Positions 1-6,172 are shown, numbered from the stretch's first letter. The stretch is 10,674 nt of DNA from Candidatus Falkowiibacteriota bacterium (GCA_030600505.1 JAUVLY010000016.1:1-10674), one strand, 5' to 3'. Translations and numbers: made by a program. Notes: generated from the letters alone by a model not told the origin.

Positions 1-1
1 T

Positions 2-136
2 TCATTCAACCATTCGGTGGAAATGGCAGTGAAAGATTTTATTAAGCTGGAAAAAGCAATAGTTGGAAGTTTTGGGAAGAAGAAGGTGGTTAAGAAACAG
101 AAGGTGACTAAGCCGAAGAAGAAAAGTAAAAAATAA
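2..136 (+). CDS. C-terminal tail of an unidentified protein (5' end outside window)
   Basis: An open frame enters from the left edge and stops at TAA 134-136, giving 44 visible residues. The first half reads as amphipathic (…EMAVKDFIKLEKAIVG…) and the last 19 residues are almost all Lys, Val, Thr and Pro, ending KPKKKSKK. Such basic tails are common at the C-termini of nucleic-acid-binding or ribosome-associated proteins in small-genome bacteria, but the tail alone does not identify the family. It is co-directional with scpA, 67 nt away, and could share a transcript with it. I do not recognise the gene. Confidence 0.6.
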   Translation, partial: SFNHSVEMAVKDFIKLEKAIVGSFGKKKVVKKQKVTKPKKKSKK

Positions 137-158
137 TCATATAAATCATATAAATCTT

Positions 159-177
159 TGCTAAATTTTTTTTAGCA
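159..177 (+). other. Small hairpin in the scpA leader
   Basis: TGCTAAA (159-165) and TTTAGCA (171-177) are perfect 7-nt inverted arms around a TTTTT loop. No T-run follows the right arm, so a classical terminator is not supported. The leader is otherwise AT-rich, with short direct repeats (ATCATATAA-like before the hairpin, TTTATAAGA-like after it), and has no Shine-Dalgarno sequence before ATG 204. Confidence 0.35.
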
Positions 178-203
178 GGGTTTTATAAGATTTATAAGAT
201 TTA

Positions 204-908
204 ATGATTCAATTTAAATTGGAAAAATTTGAAGGGCCTTTAAGTTTGCTTCTGAAGCTTATTGAGCACCAAGAGATGGATATTACCCAGGTGAGCATGA
301 GTAAAGTAGCCGATCAGTACGTTGGATACATTCGGTCTAATGGTAATATAGACCCGGAAGACATGGCAGATTTTTTGGTGGTTGCCGCCAGGTTGCTCTT
401 GATAAAATCCAAGGCTCTTTTACCGTATCTATACCCGGAGGAAGAAGAAGAAATAGAGGAGTTGGAACAGCAGCTTAAGATGTATAGGGAATTTATTGAG
501 GCCAGCAAAGGCATTCAGAAAAGATTAGGGAAGAAAATATTTATGTTTGCCCGGGAATTTAACCGCCGGGCGCTTCTAAATAATGTAAATTTATTCGCGC
601 CGCCTAAAGGGCTTAAAAAGGACGAAGTAAGAATAATATTTGCCGAGCTTTTAAGGAGAATTCAGCCTCCGGAAGTACTGGAAGAAAAAACGATTGACCA
701 TAAGATATCAATTGAGGAGAAAATATTACATATTCAAAAGATGCTTTTAAATAGGATTAAAACCAGTTTTAATGAGGTGCTCCGGCAGGCTAGTAATAAA
801 ACCGAGGTAATTGTCAGTTTTTTAGCGATGCTGGAAATGATGCGCCAGCAAGAGGTAATATTAGAGCAGGAGGAAATGTTCGGTGACATTTTAATTAGTA
901 AAAATTAA
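204..908 (+). CDS. scpA: Segregation and condensation protein A (ScpA, kleisin)
   Basis: ScpA is the kleisin subunit of the bacterial SMC-ScpAB condensin: it bridges the two Smc heads and carries ScpB, helping chromosome compaction and segregation in the cytoplasm. The 234-residue length fits the family. The N-terminal signature FEGPLSLLLKLIE (residues 9-21) is followed by the helical Smc-neck-binding region (about 25-75, including DFLVVAARLLLIKSKALLP). An acidic linker (79-89) leads to a C-terminal winged-helix region (about 165-232), which binds the Smc cap in the family. scpB follows after about 100 nt, the classic pairing; smc itself is not in the window. ATG 204 is chosen because the ScpA signature starts immediately after it. 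There is no ribosome binding site upstream. Confidence 0.95.
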   Translation: MIQFKLEKFEGPLSLLLKLIEHQEMDITQVSMSKVADQYVGYIRSNGNIDPEDMADFLVVAARLLLIKSKALLPYLYPEEEEEIEELEQQLKMYREFIEASKGIQKRLGKKIFMFAREFNRRALLNNVNLFAPPKGLKKDEVRIIFAELLRRIQPPEVLEEKTIDHKISIEEKILHIQKMLLNRIKTSFNEVLRQASNKTEVIVSFLAMLEMMRQQEVILEQEEMFGDILISKN

Positions 909-921
909 CCCTTTCCATAAT

Positions 922-1000
922 CTCCCCCTCTCCTTTTGCTCCCCTCTCCTGTCTAGGAGAGGGGCTGGGGGAGAGGAAGAGGGGGCCGGGGGGAGAGGTG
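922..1000 (+). repeat. GC-rich REP-like inverted repeat between scpA and scpB
   Basis: The scpA-scpB gap is a pyrimidine-rich left arm followed by a purine-rich right arm. Its core is a perfect 10-bp stem, CCCCTCTCCT (941-950) with AGGAGAGGGG (955-964), around the loop GTCT. The flanking C-tracts (922-933) and G-tracts (967-998) can extend the pairing imperfectly. It resembles the CCTCTCC/GGAGAGG palindromic intergenic repeats scattered in many bacterial genomes. Its right edge, GGAGAGGTG (992-1000), lies 6 nt before the scpB ATG and so doubles as that gene's Shine-Dalgarno sequence. No T-run follows the stem. Confidence 0.75.
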
Positions 1001-1006
1001 AATAAT

Positions 1007-1591
1007 ATGTTAAAATCAAAAATAGAATCTCTTTTATTTATTTCGGCTAAACCGATGGCGATAAGCCAGCTTTCAGTTTTGCTTAAGGCCAAAAAAGAAG
1101 AGATAAAAAAAGCCGGCGATGAATTAGTTCTTGAGTATAAAGAAACCAAGCGCGGAGTGCAGATAATTAAGAACGGGAATAAATTTCAGATGGTAAGTTC
1201 GTCGGAAAACGCGCGTGTGGTGCAGGAGTTTATTAAAGATGAAACCACCGGTGAGCTCTCGCGGCCGAGCCTGGAGGCGCTCACTATTATTGCCTATCGC
1301 GGACCGATATCAAAGATCGATTTGGATCGAATACGGGGTGTTAATTGCGCCTTAATCATTAGAAATCTGTTGCTGCGCGGGCTTGTCGAGGCAAAAACCG
1401 ATAAGGTAAAAAAGGAAATATATTACACGGTCACTTTTGATTTTATCCGTTTTCTTGGTATTAATGACGTTAAAGAGTTGGCTGATTATGAACGGCTGCA
1501 CAAAGACGACACCATCGACAGGGTTTTACTAGACAGTGAACAACAGAGCAATAAAGAAAAAAAAGAGGATAATAAAGATAAGGTGGAGTAA
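1007..1591 (+). CDS. scpB: Segregation and condensation protein B (ScpB)
   Basis: ScpB is the dimeric tandem winged-helix protein that binds the ScpA linker in the SMC condensin. The 194 residues include the conserved block LSRPSLEALTIIAYRGPISK (about 84-103) and then DLDRIRGVNC…IIRNLLLRGLVE, the second winged helix. The N-terminal IESLLFISAKPM is also typical. ATG 1007 is preferred over an in-frame GTG at 998. The ATG has GGAGAGGTG 6 nt upstream and gives the usual M-x-K-x-KIESLLF start, whereas the GTG lies inside that Shine-Dalgarno sequence. The last 20 residues are a charged, probably disordered Lys/Glu/Asp tail. The gene is likely co-transcribed with scpA. Confidence 0.94.
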   Translation: MLKSKIESLLFISAKPMAISQLSVLLKAKKEEIKKAGDELVLEYKETKRGVQIIKNGNKFQMVSSSENARVVQEFIKDETTGELSRPSLEALTIIAYRGPISKIDLDRIRGVNCALIIRNLLLRGLVEAKTDKVKKEIYYTVTFDFIRFLGINDVKELADYERLHKDDTIDRVLLDSEQQSNKEKKEDNKDKVE

Positions 1592-1668
1592 TTTCTAAGT
1601 ACTAAATTATAATTTCTAACTTTGTTTTTTTTATTCGAAATTAGAAATTATAATTTAGAAATTATTAT
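1592..1668 (+). repeat. Inverted heptamer array filling the scpB-peptidase gap
   Basis: Starting right after the scpB stop, four consecutive 7-nt units ending in TAA (1592-1619) face four 7-nt units beginning with TTA (1641-1668). Within them CTAAATTATAATTTCTAA (1602-1619) and its exact reverse complement (1641-1658) form a perfect 18-bp stem with a 21-nt loop containing a T8 run. The array covers nearly the whole gap and stops 8 nt before the next ATG. The T-run sits in the loop, so this is not a standard terminator. Its architecture matches the arrays at 4505-4579 and 5645-5766, though the core word differs. Confidence 0.8.
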
Positions 1669-1676
1669 TTCTCCCC

Positions 1677-2672
1677 ATGTCATACGTTTTTGTAATTTTT
1701 TTCGCGTCTCTTTTAATGTGCACTCTTTTTATTGGCACACCGCAGATGCTTCAAGATAATTCTCGCCTGGATACTGACTTTCCTGCCGGCCGGGTGTTGG
1801 GCGTTGAAGATATAGTGCCAAGCAGGCAATTTGCGGATTTATTTAAAGAGAGCTTTAGATTGCCGCAGCTGACAGACACTCATGATCCGATTCCGTATCC
1901 GCGGCCAGAAATGTCGGTTTTTGAATGTGAAAACGTGGTTGCTTTTGTGATTGATCCTAAAAATGGAGTTGAGCTTTACAATGAACAGGCCGACAAAATA
2001 GTGCCGGTAGCCAGCATCACTAAGTTGATGACAGCCTTGGTTTTTTTGAATAATAATCCGGGTTGGGACAGGGAATATCGCGTACTTACCTCAGACCAGA
2101 TAAACGGTGGGCGAGTATATGTGTCAAGCGGGGATATAGTTAGCGTGAGTGATCTTTTCAACTTGAGCTTGATTGCCTCAGATAACGCGGCCACACGTGG
2201 TCTGGTCCGATCAACCGGGTTGGAGCTGGATGAGTTTGTACTACTCATGAATACCAGGGCCCGTGACTTGGGGCTCACAAACACCGGCTTTGTGGATCCA
2301 ATCGGAATGGGCGCTGGAAATGTTTCTACAGCTCGCGATGTTGCCGAGTTATTAAATACGGCCTTGGCAAGTAAATATATTGCCGGTACGCTTAGCCGCC
2401 AAAATTATGTATTGACCACCAAGGGGGGCAAGGTACGCACCGCGCAAAGTACAAACAAGATATTAAAAGAATATCCCAAAGGAGAGGCTATTTTAATTGG
2501 CGGCAAAACCGGCCATACCGATTTAGCTGGTTATTGTTTGGCTACTAAATTTAAAGACGAACATGAGAATGAAATAATTTCCGTGGTTTTGGGCGAGAGC
2601 AGCTCGCCTAGGCGTTTTGCCATGACCAATAATATGCTTGACTGGACGCTTGAGAATTACGAGTGGAGATGA
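1677..2672 (+). CDS. D-alanyl-D-alanine carboxypeptidase-like serine peptidase (S11 family)
   Basis: Penicillin-binding-protein-type serine peptidase, expected to trim the terminal D-Ala from peptidoglycan stem peptides outside the membrane. All three active-site motifs are present: SxxK as S113-I-T-K116, SxN as S168-D-N170, and KTG at 277-279 in GGKTGHTDLAGYC. A hydrophobic N-terminal segment (about 3-20) serves as signal peptide or anchor. It is unusual in having no positively charged residue before it. A Pro-rich linker (about 20-80) precedes the catalytic domain. The 331 residues end soon after the catalytic fold, so the C-terminal PBP5-type beta domain and amphipathic anchor of classical DacA are absent. 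ATG 1677 is the only reasonable start: the frame is closed by TAG at 1656. The preceding CTCCCC is the opposite of a Shine-Dalgarno sequence. Confidence 0.9.
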   Translation: MSYVFVIFFASLLMCTLFIGTPQMLQDNSRLDTDFPAGRVLGVEDIVPSRQFADLFKESFRLPQLTDTHDPIPYPRPEMSVFECENVVAFVIDPKNGVELYNEQADKIVPVASITKLMTALVFLNNNPGWDREYRVLTSDQINGGRVYVSSGDIVSVSDLFNLSLIASDNAATRGLVRSTGLELDEFVLLMNTRARDLGLTNTGFVDPIGMGAGNVSTARDVAELLNTALASKYIAGTLSRQNYVLTTKGGKVRTAQSTNKILKEYPKGEAILIGGKTGHTDLAGYCLATKFKDEHENEIISVVLGESSSPRRFAMTNNMLDWTLENYEWR

Positions 2673-2678
2673 TATAAT
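2650..2678 (+). promoter_or_regulatory. Predicted sigma-70-type promoter for tpiA
   Basis: TTGAGA (2650-2655, five of six consensus bases) and a perfect TATAAT (2673-2678) are separated by 17 bp. The -35 lies inside the end of the peptidase gene and the -10 overlaps the position just after its stop. Transcription would start near 2685, giving a leader of about 42 nt. That leader contains a G-rich run (GGAGAGGGGGGG, about 2684-2695), too far from the ATG to act as a normal Shine-Dalgarno sequence. It also holds a 7-bp AT hairpin, TTTAATT/AATTAAA (2702-2718). Confidence 0.6.
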
Positions 2679-2726
2679 TTGTAGGAGAGGGGGGGTAAAA
2701 ATTTAATTATTAATTAAAGATAATAT

Positions 2727-3497
2727 ATGAAGAAATCCAAGAGAATAATTTTCGCCAATTGGAAGATGAAATTAGGCTTAAAGGAGACGTTTGATTTGGC
2801 TAAAGGGATAAAAGAAAAATTTAAAGATTTCGATAATGGGAAAATAGTTGTTTGCCCTAACTTTGTGTCCCTTTTGGAAGTAAAAAAGATTTTAAAGGAT
2901 TCCAAAATCATGGTCGGTGCCCAGAATGTGTTTTGGGAAACGCGCGGTTCCTACACCGGCGAAATTTCACCTTTGACCTTGGTGGAGGCCGGTTGTGAAT
3001 ATGTAATATTGGGCCACTCGGAGAGGCGTAAATTTATGATGGAGAATTATGAAATGATCCATCGGAAGATCAAAGCAATAATGGCGGTTGAAGGCTTAAC
3101 ACCGATTGTTTGTATTGGCGAAAATTGGGATGAAAGAAAAACCGACCGCCGTGATTTTGTCCTTTATGATCAGATCCAGCAGGCTCTTTCCGGTATTGAT
3201 ATTACCGCTAGCCAGGAAATCGTTGTTGCCTATGAGCCGATCTGGGCAATTGGTTCCGGTACGGCAATCGAGCCTTCTGAGGCTGAATATGCCCACAAAA
3301 TTGTCCGTTTGACATTAAATGACATGTTTGGGATGAAGGTAGTGAATGAAAATTTTAAAATAATTTATGGCGGCAGTATTAACTCCAAAAACGTTAAAAG
3401 TTTTACCGGCCTTGAAGATTTGGGCGGACTGCTGGTCGGTGGAGCCAGCCTGGACCCGGAAGAATTTTATAAAGTTGCTAAGGCGACGCTTATATAA
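2727..3497 (+). CDS. tpiA: Triosephosphate isomerase
   Basis: Interconverts dihydroxyacetone phosphate and glyceraldehyde 3-phosphate in glycolysis, as a cytoplasmic dimer. The 256 residues are of normal family length. The catalytic set is complete: N11 and K13 in FANWKMK, electrophile H97 in ILGHSERR, and the general base E170 in VAYEPIWAIGSG. The phosphate-gripping loop 6 follows (about 171-180), and then YGGSIN (214-219) and GLLVGGASL (234-242) close the phosphate site. The gene precedes fba, so two consecutive glycolytic functions sit side by side. ATG 2727 gives the usual short lead into the first beta strand; no ribosome binding site is close. Confidence 0.97.
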   Translation: MKKSKRIIFANWKMKLGLKETFDLAKGIKEKFKDFDNGKIVVCPNFVSLLEVKKILKDSKIMVGAQNVFWETRGSYTGEISPLTLVEAGCEYVILGHSERRKFMMENYEMIHRKIKAIMAVEGLTPIVCIGENWDERKTDRRDFVLYDQIQQALSGIDITASQEIVVAYEPIWAIGSGTAIEPSEAEYAHKIVRLTLNDMFGMKVVNENFKIIYGGSINSKNVKSFTGLEDLGGLLVGGASLDPEEFYKVAKATLI

Positions 3498-3503
3498 TGT
3501 TTT

Positions 3504-3546
3504 TTCGCTTCGCGAAAGCCCCTCTACGAATGGGGCACATGCGAAT
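3504..3546 (+). repeat. 43-nt two-hairpin dispersed repeat, copy A
   Basis: Two small hairpins in tandem: TTCGC-TTC-GCGAA (3504-3516), then GCCCC…GGGGC enclosing TCTACGAAT (3518-3533), with the tail ACATGCGAAT. The copy at 8899-8941 has the same length and aligns without gaps. The last 28 nt differ at only two positions, and the first stem differs by compensatory changes. It lies just after tpiA and about 80 nt before fba. The T-run precedes the hairpins, so it is not a terminator for tpiA. Confidence 0.7.
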
Positions 3547-3583
3547 GATATTAAAATTATTTATTAAAAATTAAATTGACAGA

Positions 3584-3620
3584 CTGTTTACTGTCGTCTG
3601 TTTACTGCTGTCTGTCGTCT
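3584..3620 (+). repeat. CTGTNNN heptamer tandem array upstream of fba
   Basis: Five consecutive 7-nt units, all starting CTG (four with CTGT), run without interruption from 3584 and end in CT at 3620, 5 nt before the fba ATG. Units one and three are identical (CTGTTTA), as are two and five (CTGTCGT). A single GACAGAC just upstream (3579-3585, overlapping the first unit) can pair with GTCTGTC near the end of the array. The unit CTGTCGT recurs in the next gap (4550-4579). Confidence 0.8.
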
Positions 3621-3625
3621 AATAT

Positions 3626-4501
3626 ATGCTGGTACACATAAAAGAAATAGTAAAGCATGCGCAAGCCCACAATTACGCGGTGGGGGCTTTTAATATTCAT
3701 AATTTAGAGTCGGTTTTGGGGGTAGCAAATGCCGCGATGAAAGCTAAGTCGGCGGCAATAATCCAGGTTTCGGAAGGAGCGATAAAATATATGGGTCTGA
3801 AGCCGATTACCCATATTGTATCCACGGTGGCAAAAAATATCGCGACTAATGTGCCGATCGCGCTTCATCTGGACCATGGTAAGGATTTAACCAATTTGTT
3901 TGAATGCATTAAGCACGGTTTTTCATCGGTCCATATTGATGCTTCGCATTTGCCTTTGGATGAGAATATTAGCATTACCAAGCAAGTAGTGGAATTGGCT
4001 CACAATAAACACGTGTGGGTGCAAGGCGAGGTTGGGGCAATGATAGGCGGACACGGCAACATAAACGGTACAATTGAAAATATTCCTATCGCAGATCCGA
4101 AAGAGGTGATAAAATTTGTTAACAAAACCAAGGTTGATACGATTGCGGCCGCGATTGGCACGGCTCATGGAGTATATGATAATGAAGATGTTAAGGTAGA
4201 ACTTCTCAAAGAGATAATAGCCGGGACAAAAATACCCTTTGTCCTGCATGGCGGCTCTGGGGTCGCGGACAAGATAATCGTAAATTCTATCAAGGAAGGC
4301 GTAGATATAATAAATATCGGGAGTGACATTAAGATCGCTTTTACCGATACAATTAAAAAATCGTGTAAAGAAAATCCGGACGAGACTGATCCGCGAAATT
4401 TACTCCGGCCCACTATCCAAGCGGTAGAAGAGGTAGTTATTAAATCCATGAAGCTATTTGGCAGTGCCGGACAAATTAAATTTAAAGATATAGAAACATA
4501 G
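3626..4501 (+). CDS. fba: Class II (metal-dependent) fructose-bisphosphate aldolase
   Basis: Cleaves fructose 1,6-bisphosphate to dihydroxyacetone phosphate and glyceraldehyde 3-phosphate, feeding the TpiA encoded next door. The zinc-aldolase residues are visible: catalytic D83 and Zn ligand H84 in HLDHG (81-85), E135 in WVQGEVG, Zn ligand H181 in IGTAHG, and Zn ligand H208 in LHGGSG. N230 in INIGSDI fits the substrate/cation-binding position. The N-terminal KEIVKHAQAHNYAVGAFNIHNLE matches the family opening. The 291 residues place it with the shorter class II enzymes (FbaA/GatY/KbaY-like). Fructose-bisphosphate is the likely substrate because of the glycolytic neighbour, but tagatose-bisphosphate specificity cannot be excluded from sequence alone. 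ATG 3626 has no Shine-Dalgarno sequence; a heptamer array precedes it. Confidence 0.93.
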   Translation: MLVHIKEIVKHAQAHNYAVGAFNIHNLESVLGVANAAMKAKSAAIIQVSEGAIKYMGLKPITHIVSTVAKNIATNVPIALHLDHGKDLTNLFECIKHGFSSVHIDASHLPLDENISITKQVVELAHNKHVWVQGEVGAMIGGHGNINGTIENIPIADPKEVIKFVNKTKVDTIAAAIGTAHGVYDNEDVKVELLKEIIAGTKIPFVLHGGSGVADKIIVNSIKEGVDIINIGSDIKIAFTDTIKKSCKENPDETDPRNLLRPTIQAVEEVVIKSMKLFGSAGQIKFKDIET

Positions 4502-4504
4502 TAA

Positions 4505-4579
4505 GAAAACAGATAGCAGAAAACAGATAGCAGCCGCAAGTACTCGGGACTGTTGTCTGTCGTCTGTTGTCTGTCGTCT
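4505..4579 (+). repeat. Inverted heptamer array between fba and the TPR gene
   Basis: Three nt after the fba stop, a 14-nt unit made of two heptamers (GAAAACA, GATAGCA) is tandemly repeated (4505-4532). After a short spacer, a second 14-nt unit (CTGTTGT, CTGTCGT) is repeated perfectly (4550-4577). ACAGATAGCAG in the left arm can pair with CTGTTGTCTGT in the right arm over 11 bp with two G-U pairs, so the arms face each other as inverted arrays. The array ends 5 nt before ATG 4585, the same distance as in front of fba. Confidence 0.8.
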
Positions 4580-4584
4580 ATAGA

Positions 4585-5433
4585 ATGTTTAATATAATCC
4601 CCTTAATTTTAATTCTTTTTAGTATGGCCATAATCATAGTGATTGTGGTCCGCAAATTTGCCGTGTTGGCGAATTTGGATGTTGATACTATTCCGGCCGA
4701 AAGAGAGGCCAGGGTTAAAGAGCAAATTATCGGCAATCGCCTGAAGCGGACGTATTTTAAATATTTTCATCGCGTGGGGAGAGTATTCACTCCGATTGGC
4801 CAGGGCACTGTCAGCGGGAGCAAATGGATTTATAAAAAATTAGTTGAATTTAAAAATTCTTATGACCAGGAAGAGAGTAAGGAGCAGGGGGGTGTGGATA
4901 TAGTGGATAGGCTGAAAATAGACGCTGATGAGTTGATGAAAAAAGAATTATTTGACGAAGCAGAGAACAAGTTGATAGAAATAATCGGCATTGACTCCAA
5001 GAATGTGCCGGCTTTTAAGGATCTGGGAAAGCTTTATTATGACCGGAAAGATTATCATGAGGGCAGGGAGACTTTGGAGCATGTTATTAAGCTACTGGAG
5101 CAGGATTATGATGAACTCAAAATTGCCGTTCAAAATGAGGAGAACGAGGAAAATAGTGCCAAATTGGAGGAAATGAAAATGAGGATGTCGGAAATCTATT
5201 TTGATCTTAGCCTGATCAACAAAGAGACAGAATGCTACGATGATGCTATTAAAGTAATAAATAAAGCCCTAAGATTAACCCCAAATAACCCCCGTTACCT
5301 TGACATTAAGCTGGAAATCAGTATAATGAATAAGGATAAAATAAACGCTTTGGAAGCTTATAATAATCTACTTGAGGTAAATCCGGATAATACAAAATTA
5401 GCCGAATGGAAGGAGCAGGTGGAAGAGTTGTGA
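4585..5433 (+). CDS. Membrane-anchored tetratricopeptide-repeat protein
   Basis: A 282-residue protein with one N-terminal transmembrane helix (about 4-22). A basic juxtamembrane stretch follows (about 40-92), and then helical repeats of TPR character: 113-136 (DADELMKKELFDEAENKLIEI), 141-172 (VPAFKDLGKLYYDRKDYHEGRE), 202-234 and 238-269. The fingerprint residues are the usual Ala/Gly/Tyr/Leu pattern and …NP/DP…P at repeat ends (LTPNN, EVNPDN). An acidic insertion (about 184-199) separates the repeats. TPRs bind partner proteins; the partner is unknown, and the topology suggests a cytoplasmic TPR domain. The start is ATG 4585 rather than an in-frame TTG at 4567, which lies inside the heptamer array. 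The gene is the last of the co-directional housekeeping run and is followed by a terminator. Confidence 0.85.
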   Translation: MFNIIPLILILFSMAIIIVIVVRKFAVLANLDVDTIPAEREARVKEQIIGNRLKRTYFKYFHRVGRVFTPIGQGTVSGSKWIYKKLVEFKNSYDQEESKEQGGVDIVDRLKIDADELMKKELFDEAENKLIEIIGIDSKNVPAFKDLGKLYYDRKDYHEGRETLEHVIKLLEQDYDELKIAVQNEENEENSAKLEEMKMRMSEIYFDLSLINKETECYDDAIKVINKALRLTPNNPRYLDIKLEISIMNKDKINALEAYNNLLEVNPDNTKLAEWKEQVEEL

Positions 5434-5436
5434 ATT

Positions 5437-5471
5437 TAGGAGGTAGGGCTGTAAGGCTGTAGGCGGGTAGG
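5437..5471 (+). repeat. TAGG-core 7-8 nt tandem array after the TPR gene
   Basis: TAGG or TAAGG recurs at 5437, 5444, 5452, 5460 and 5468, i.e. at 7- or 8-nt spacing, in a G-rich stretch right after the TPR stop. A T8 run follows (5472-5479). It looks like a looser relative of the heptamer arrays, without a visible inverted partner. Confidence 0.5.
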
Positions 5472-5497
5472 TTTTTTTTAAATAAAGTACATAATAG

Positions 5498-5528
5498 TAC
5501 TGTTCCTTATGCTTAGGCAGTATTTTTT
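5498..5528 (+). terminator. Rho-independent terminator after the TPR gene
   Basis: TACTG (5498-5502) pairs with CAGTA (5518-5522), extended inside by CCT (5505-5507) with AGG (5515-5517) across a two-nt bulge. The stem is followed directly by T6 (5523-5528). It separates the protein-coding run from the tRNA genes. Confidence 0.6.
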
Positions 5529-5567
5529 GTTATTAAGTTTACCTTCCGTAGCTTTATGCGAAGGGAG

Positions 5568-5639
<72 letters not shown>

Positions 5640-5644
5640 CAATT

Positions 5645-5766
5645 TAACAGGTAACACTTAACAATTAACAAATTAACAATTAACCCTTAACATATAATTT
5701 TAAATAGTTAATTGTTACAAGTTAATTGTTAATAGTTAATGGTTAAAAGTTAATTGTTACCAGTTA
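5645..5766 (+). repeat. Large inverted heptamer array between the two tRNA genes
   Basis: The left arm (5645-5694) is seven TAACNNN units with one single-base slip at 5673. The right arm (5704-5766) is nine uninterrupted NNNGTTA units, which is the reverse complement pattern. The four core bases are invariant while the other three vary (ATT, ATA, CAA, ATG, AAA, CCA). The arms can pair extensively but imperfectly. The array fills the space between tRNA-Thr and tRNA-Tyr and ends 6 nt before tRNA-Tyr. Confidence 0.88.
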
Positions 5767-5772
5767 ACACAA

Positions 5773-5855
5773 GGGTCGGTACTCAAGCGGTCAACGAGGG
5801 CAGACTGTAAATCTGCTGGCTTATGCCTACGTAGGTTCGAGTCCTACCCGGCCCA
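5773..5855 (+). tRNA. tRNA-Tyr (anticodon GUA), type II with long variable arm
   Basis: Acceptor GGGTCGG (5773-5779) pairs with CCGGCCC (5848-5854) with one U-G. The D stem is CTC/GAG. The anticodon stem GCAGA/TCTGC holds loop CTGTAAA with anticodon GTA (5807-5809). A 14-nt variable arm (5817-5830, stem GGC/GCC) is as expected for bacterial tRNA-Tyr. The T arm is GTAGG-TTCGAGT-CCTAC. The discriminator is A5855 and CCA is not encoded. Its 3' end is partly duplicated downstream at 6017-6038. Confidence 0.95.
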
Positions 5856-5856
5856 C

Positions 5857-5893
5857 AAATAAAATACGGCGCTTTTTGCGCTGTATTTTATTT
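5857..5893 (+). terminator. Strong, probably bidirectional terminator after tRNA-Tyr
   Basis: A 16-bp stem, AAATAAAATACGGCGC (5857-5872) with GCGCTGTATTTTATTT (5878-5893) and one G-U pair, around a T5 loop. A-rich on the left and T-rich on the right, it can act on either strand. Confidence 0.8.
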
Positions 5894-6016
5894 GAGAGTT
5901 GGGTGTGTCGAGAATTTACTATGATTATATGTTTTATAAAAAATTAGTATTGTTACATAGTGTCAAAATATATTTTGCACCCTTCGTATAAAATGATGGC
6001 GTGGGGCTTCCGCCCC
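5894..6016. other. AT-rich spacer with two hairpins, no gene seen
   Basis: No open frame or RNA gene is recognisable. GTGTCAAAAT (5960-5969) with ATTTTGCAC (5972-5980) can form a short stem with one bulge. GGGGC-TTCC-GCCCC (6003-6016) is a perfect 5-bp hairpin abutting the tRNA-tail copy at 6017. With the flanking terminators this accounts for the non-coding stretch up to the promoter at 6106. Confidence 0.5.
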
Positions 6017-6038
6017 TTCGAGTCCTACCCGGCCCGCA
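6017..6038 (+). repeat. Partial copy of the tRNA-Tyr 3' end
   Basis: TTCGAGTCCTACCCGGCCC (6017-6035) is identical to the tRNA-Tyr T-loop, T-stem and acceptor strand (5836-5854). With the next three bases (GCA versus ACA) the match is 21 of 22. The 5' two thirds of a tRNA are absent, so it is not a functional tRNA gene. Like the intact tRNA, it is followed immediately by an A-rich terminator hairpin. Confidence 0.85.
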
Positions 6039-6039
6039 T

Positions 6040-6074
6040 AAAAATAACTGCCAATTTTAGGCAGTTATTTTTTT
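6040..6074 (+). terminator. Rho-independent terminator after the tRNA-tail copy
   Basis: AAAAATAACTGCC (6040-6052) and GGCAGTTATTTTT (6060-6072) form a perfect 13-bp stem with a 7-nt loop. The right arm continues into a T7 run (6068-6074). Confidence 0.85.
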
Positions 6075-6105
6075 AGTGCTTAATTTGATTTGGAACTTGT
6101 GTTAC

Positions 6106-6134
6106 TTTACAAATGAGTAAAATTAGCATATATT
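6106..6134 (+). promoter_or_regulatory. Predicted promoter of the cysteine-repeat lipoprotein gene
   Basis: TTTACA (6106-6111) and TATATT (6129-6134) each match five of six consensus bases and are 17 bp apart. Transcription would start near 6141, leaving about 32 nt of A-rich leader before ATG 6173. With terminators on both sides, the gene is probably monocistronic. Confidence 0.55.
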
Positions 6135-6172
6135 TTAGTTATATATAAAAAAAATAAATTAAAAAAGTTTGT

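Noticed and set aside
193..204. Leaderless promoter for scpA based on TATAAG just before the ATG
   Set aside because: No convincing -35 element lies at the right distance, and TATAAG occurs twice in this AT-rich leader.
998..1006. GTG 998 as the scpB start
   Set aside because: It lies within GGAGAGGTG, the Shine-Dalgarno sequence correctly spaced for ATG 1007, and the ATG gives the standard ScpB N-terminus.
3576..3604. Promoter for fba using TTGACA at 3576
   Set aside because: At 16-18 bp spacing there is only TGTTTA-like sequence inside the heptamer array, too far from TATAAT to support a call.
3923..4539. Minus-strand open frames inside fba
   Set aside because: They are shadows of a well-conserved enzyme on the + strand and show no family signature of their own.
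4567..4584. TTG 4567 as the TPR protein start
   Set aside because: The TTG and the following codons are part of the CTGTYGT heptamer array; ATG 4585 starts directly before the membrane helix.
5645..5766. CRISPR array
   Set aside because: The units are only 7 nt and contiguous, with no long repeats, no spacers of 25-40 nt and no cas genes.
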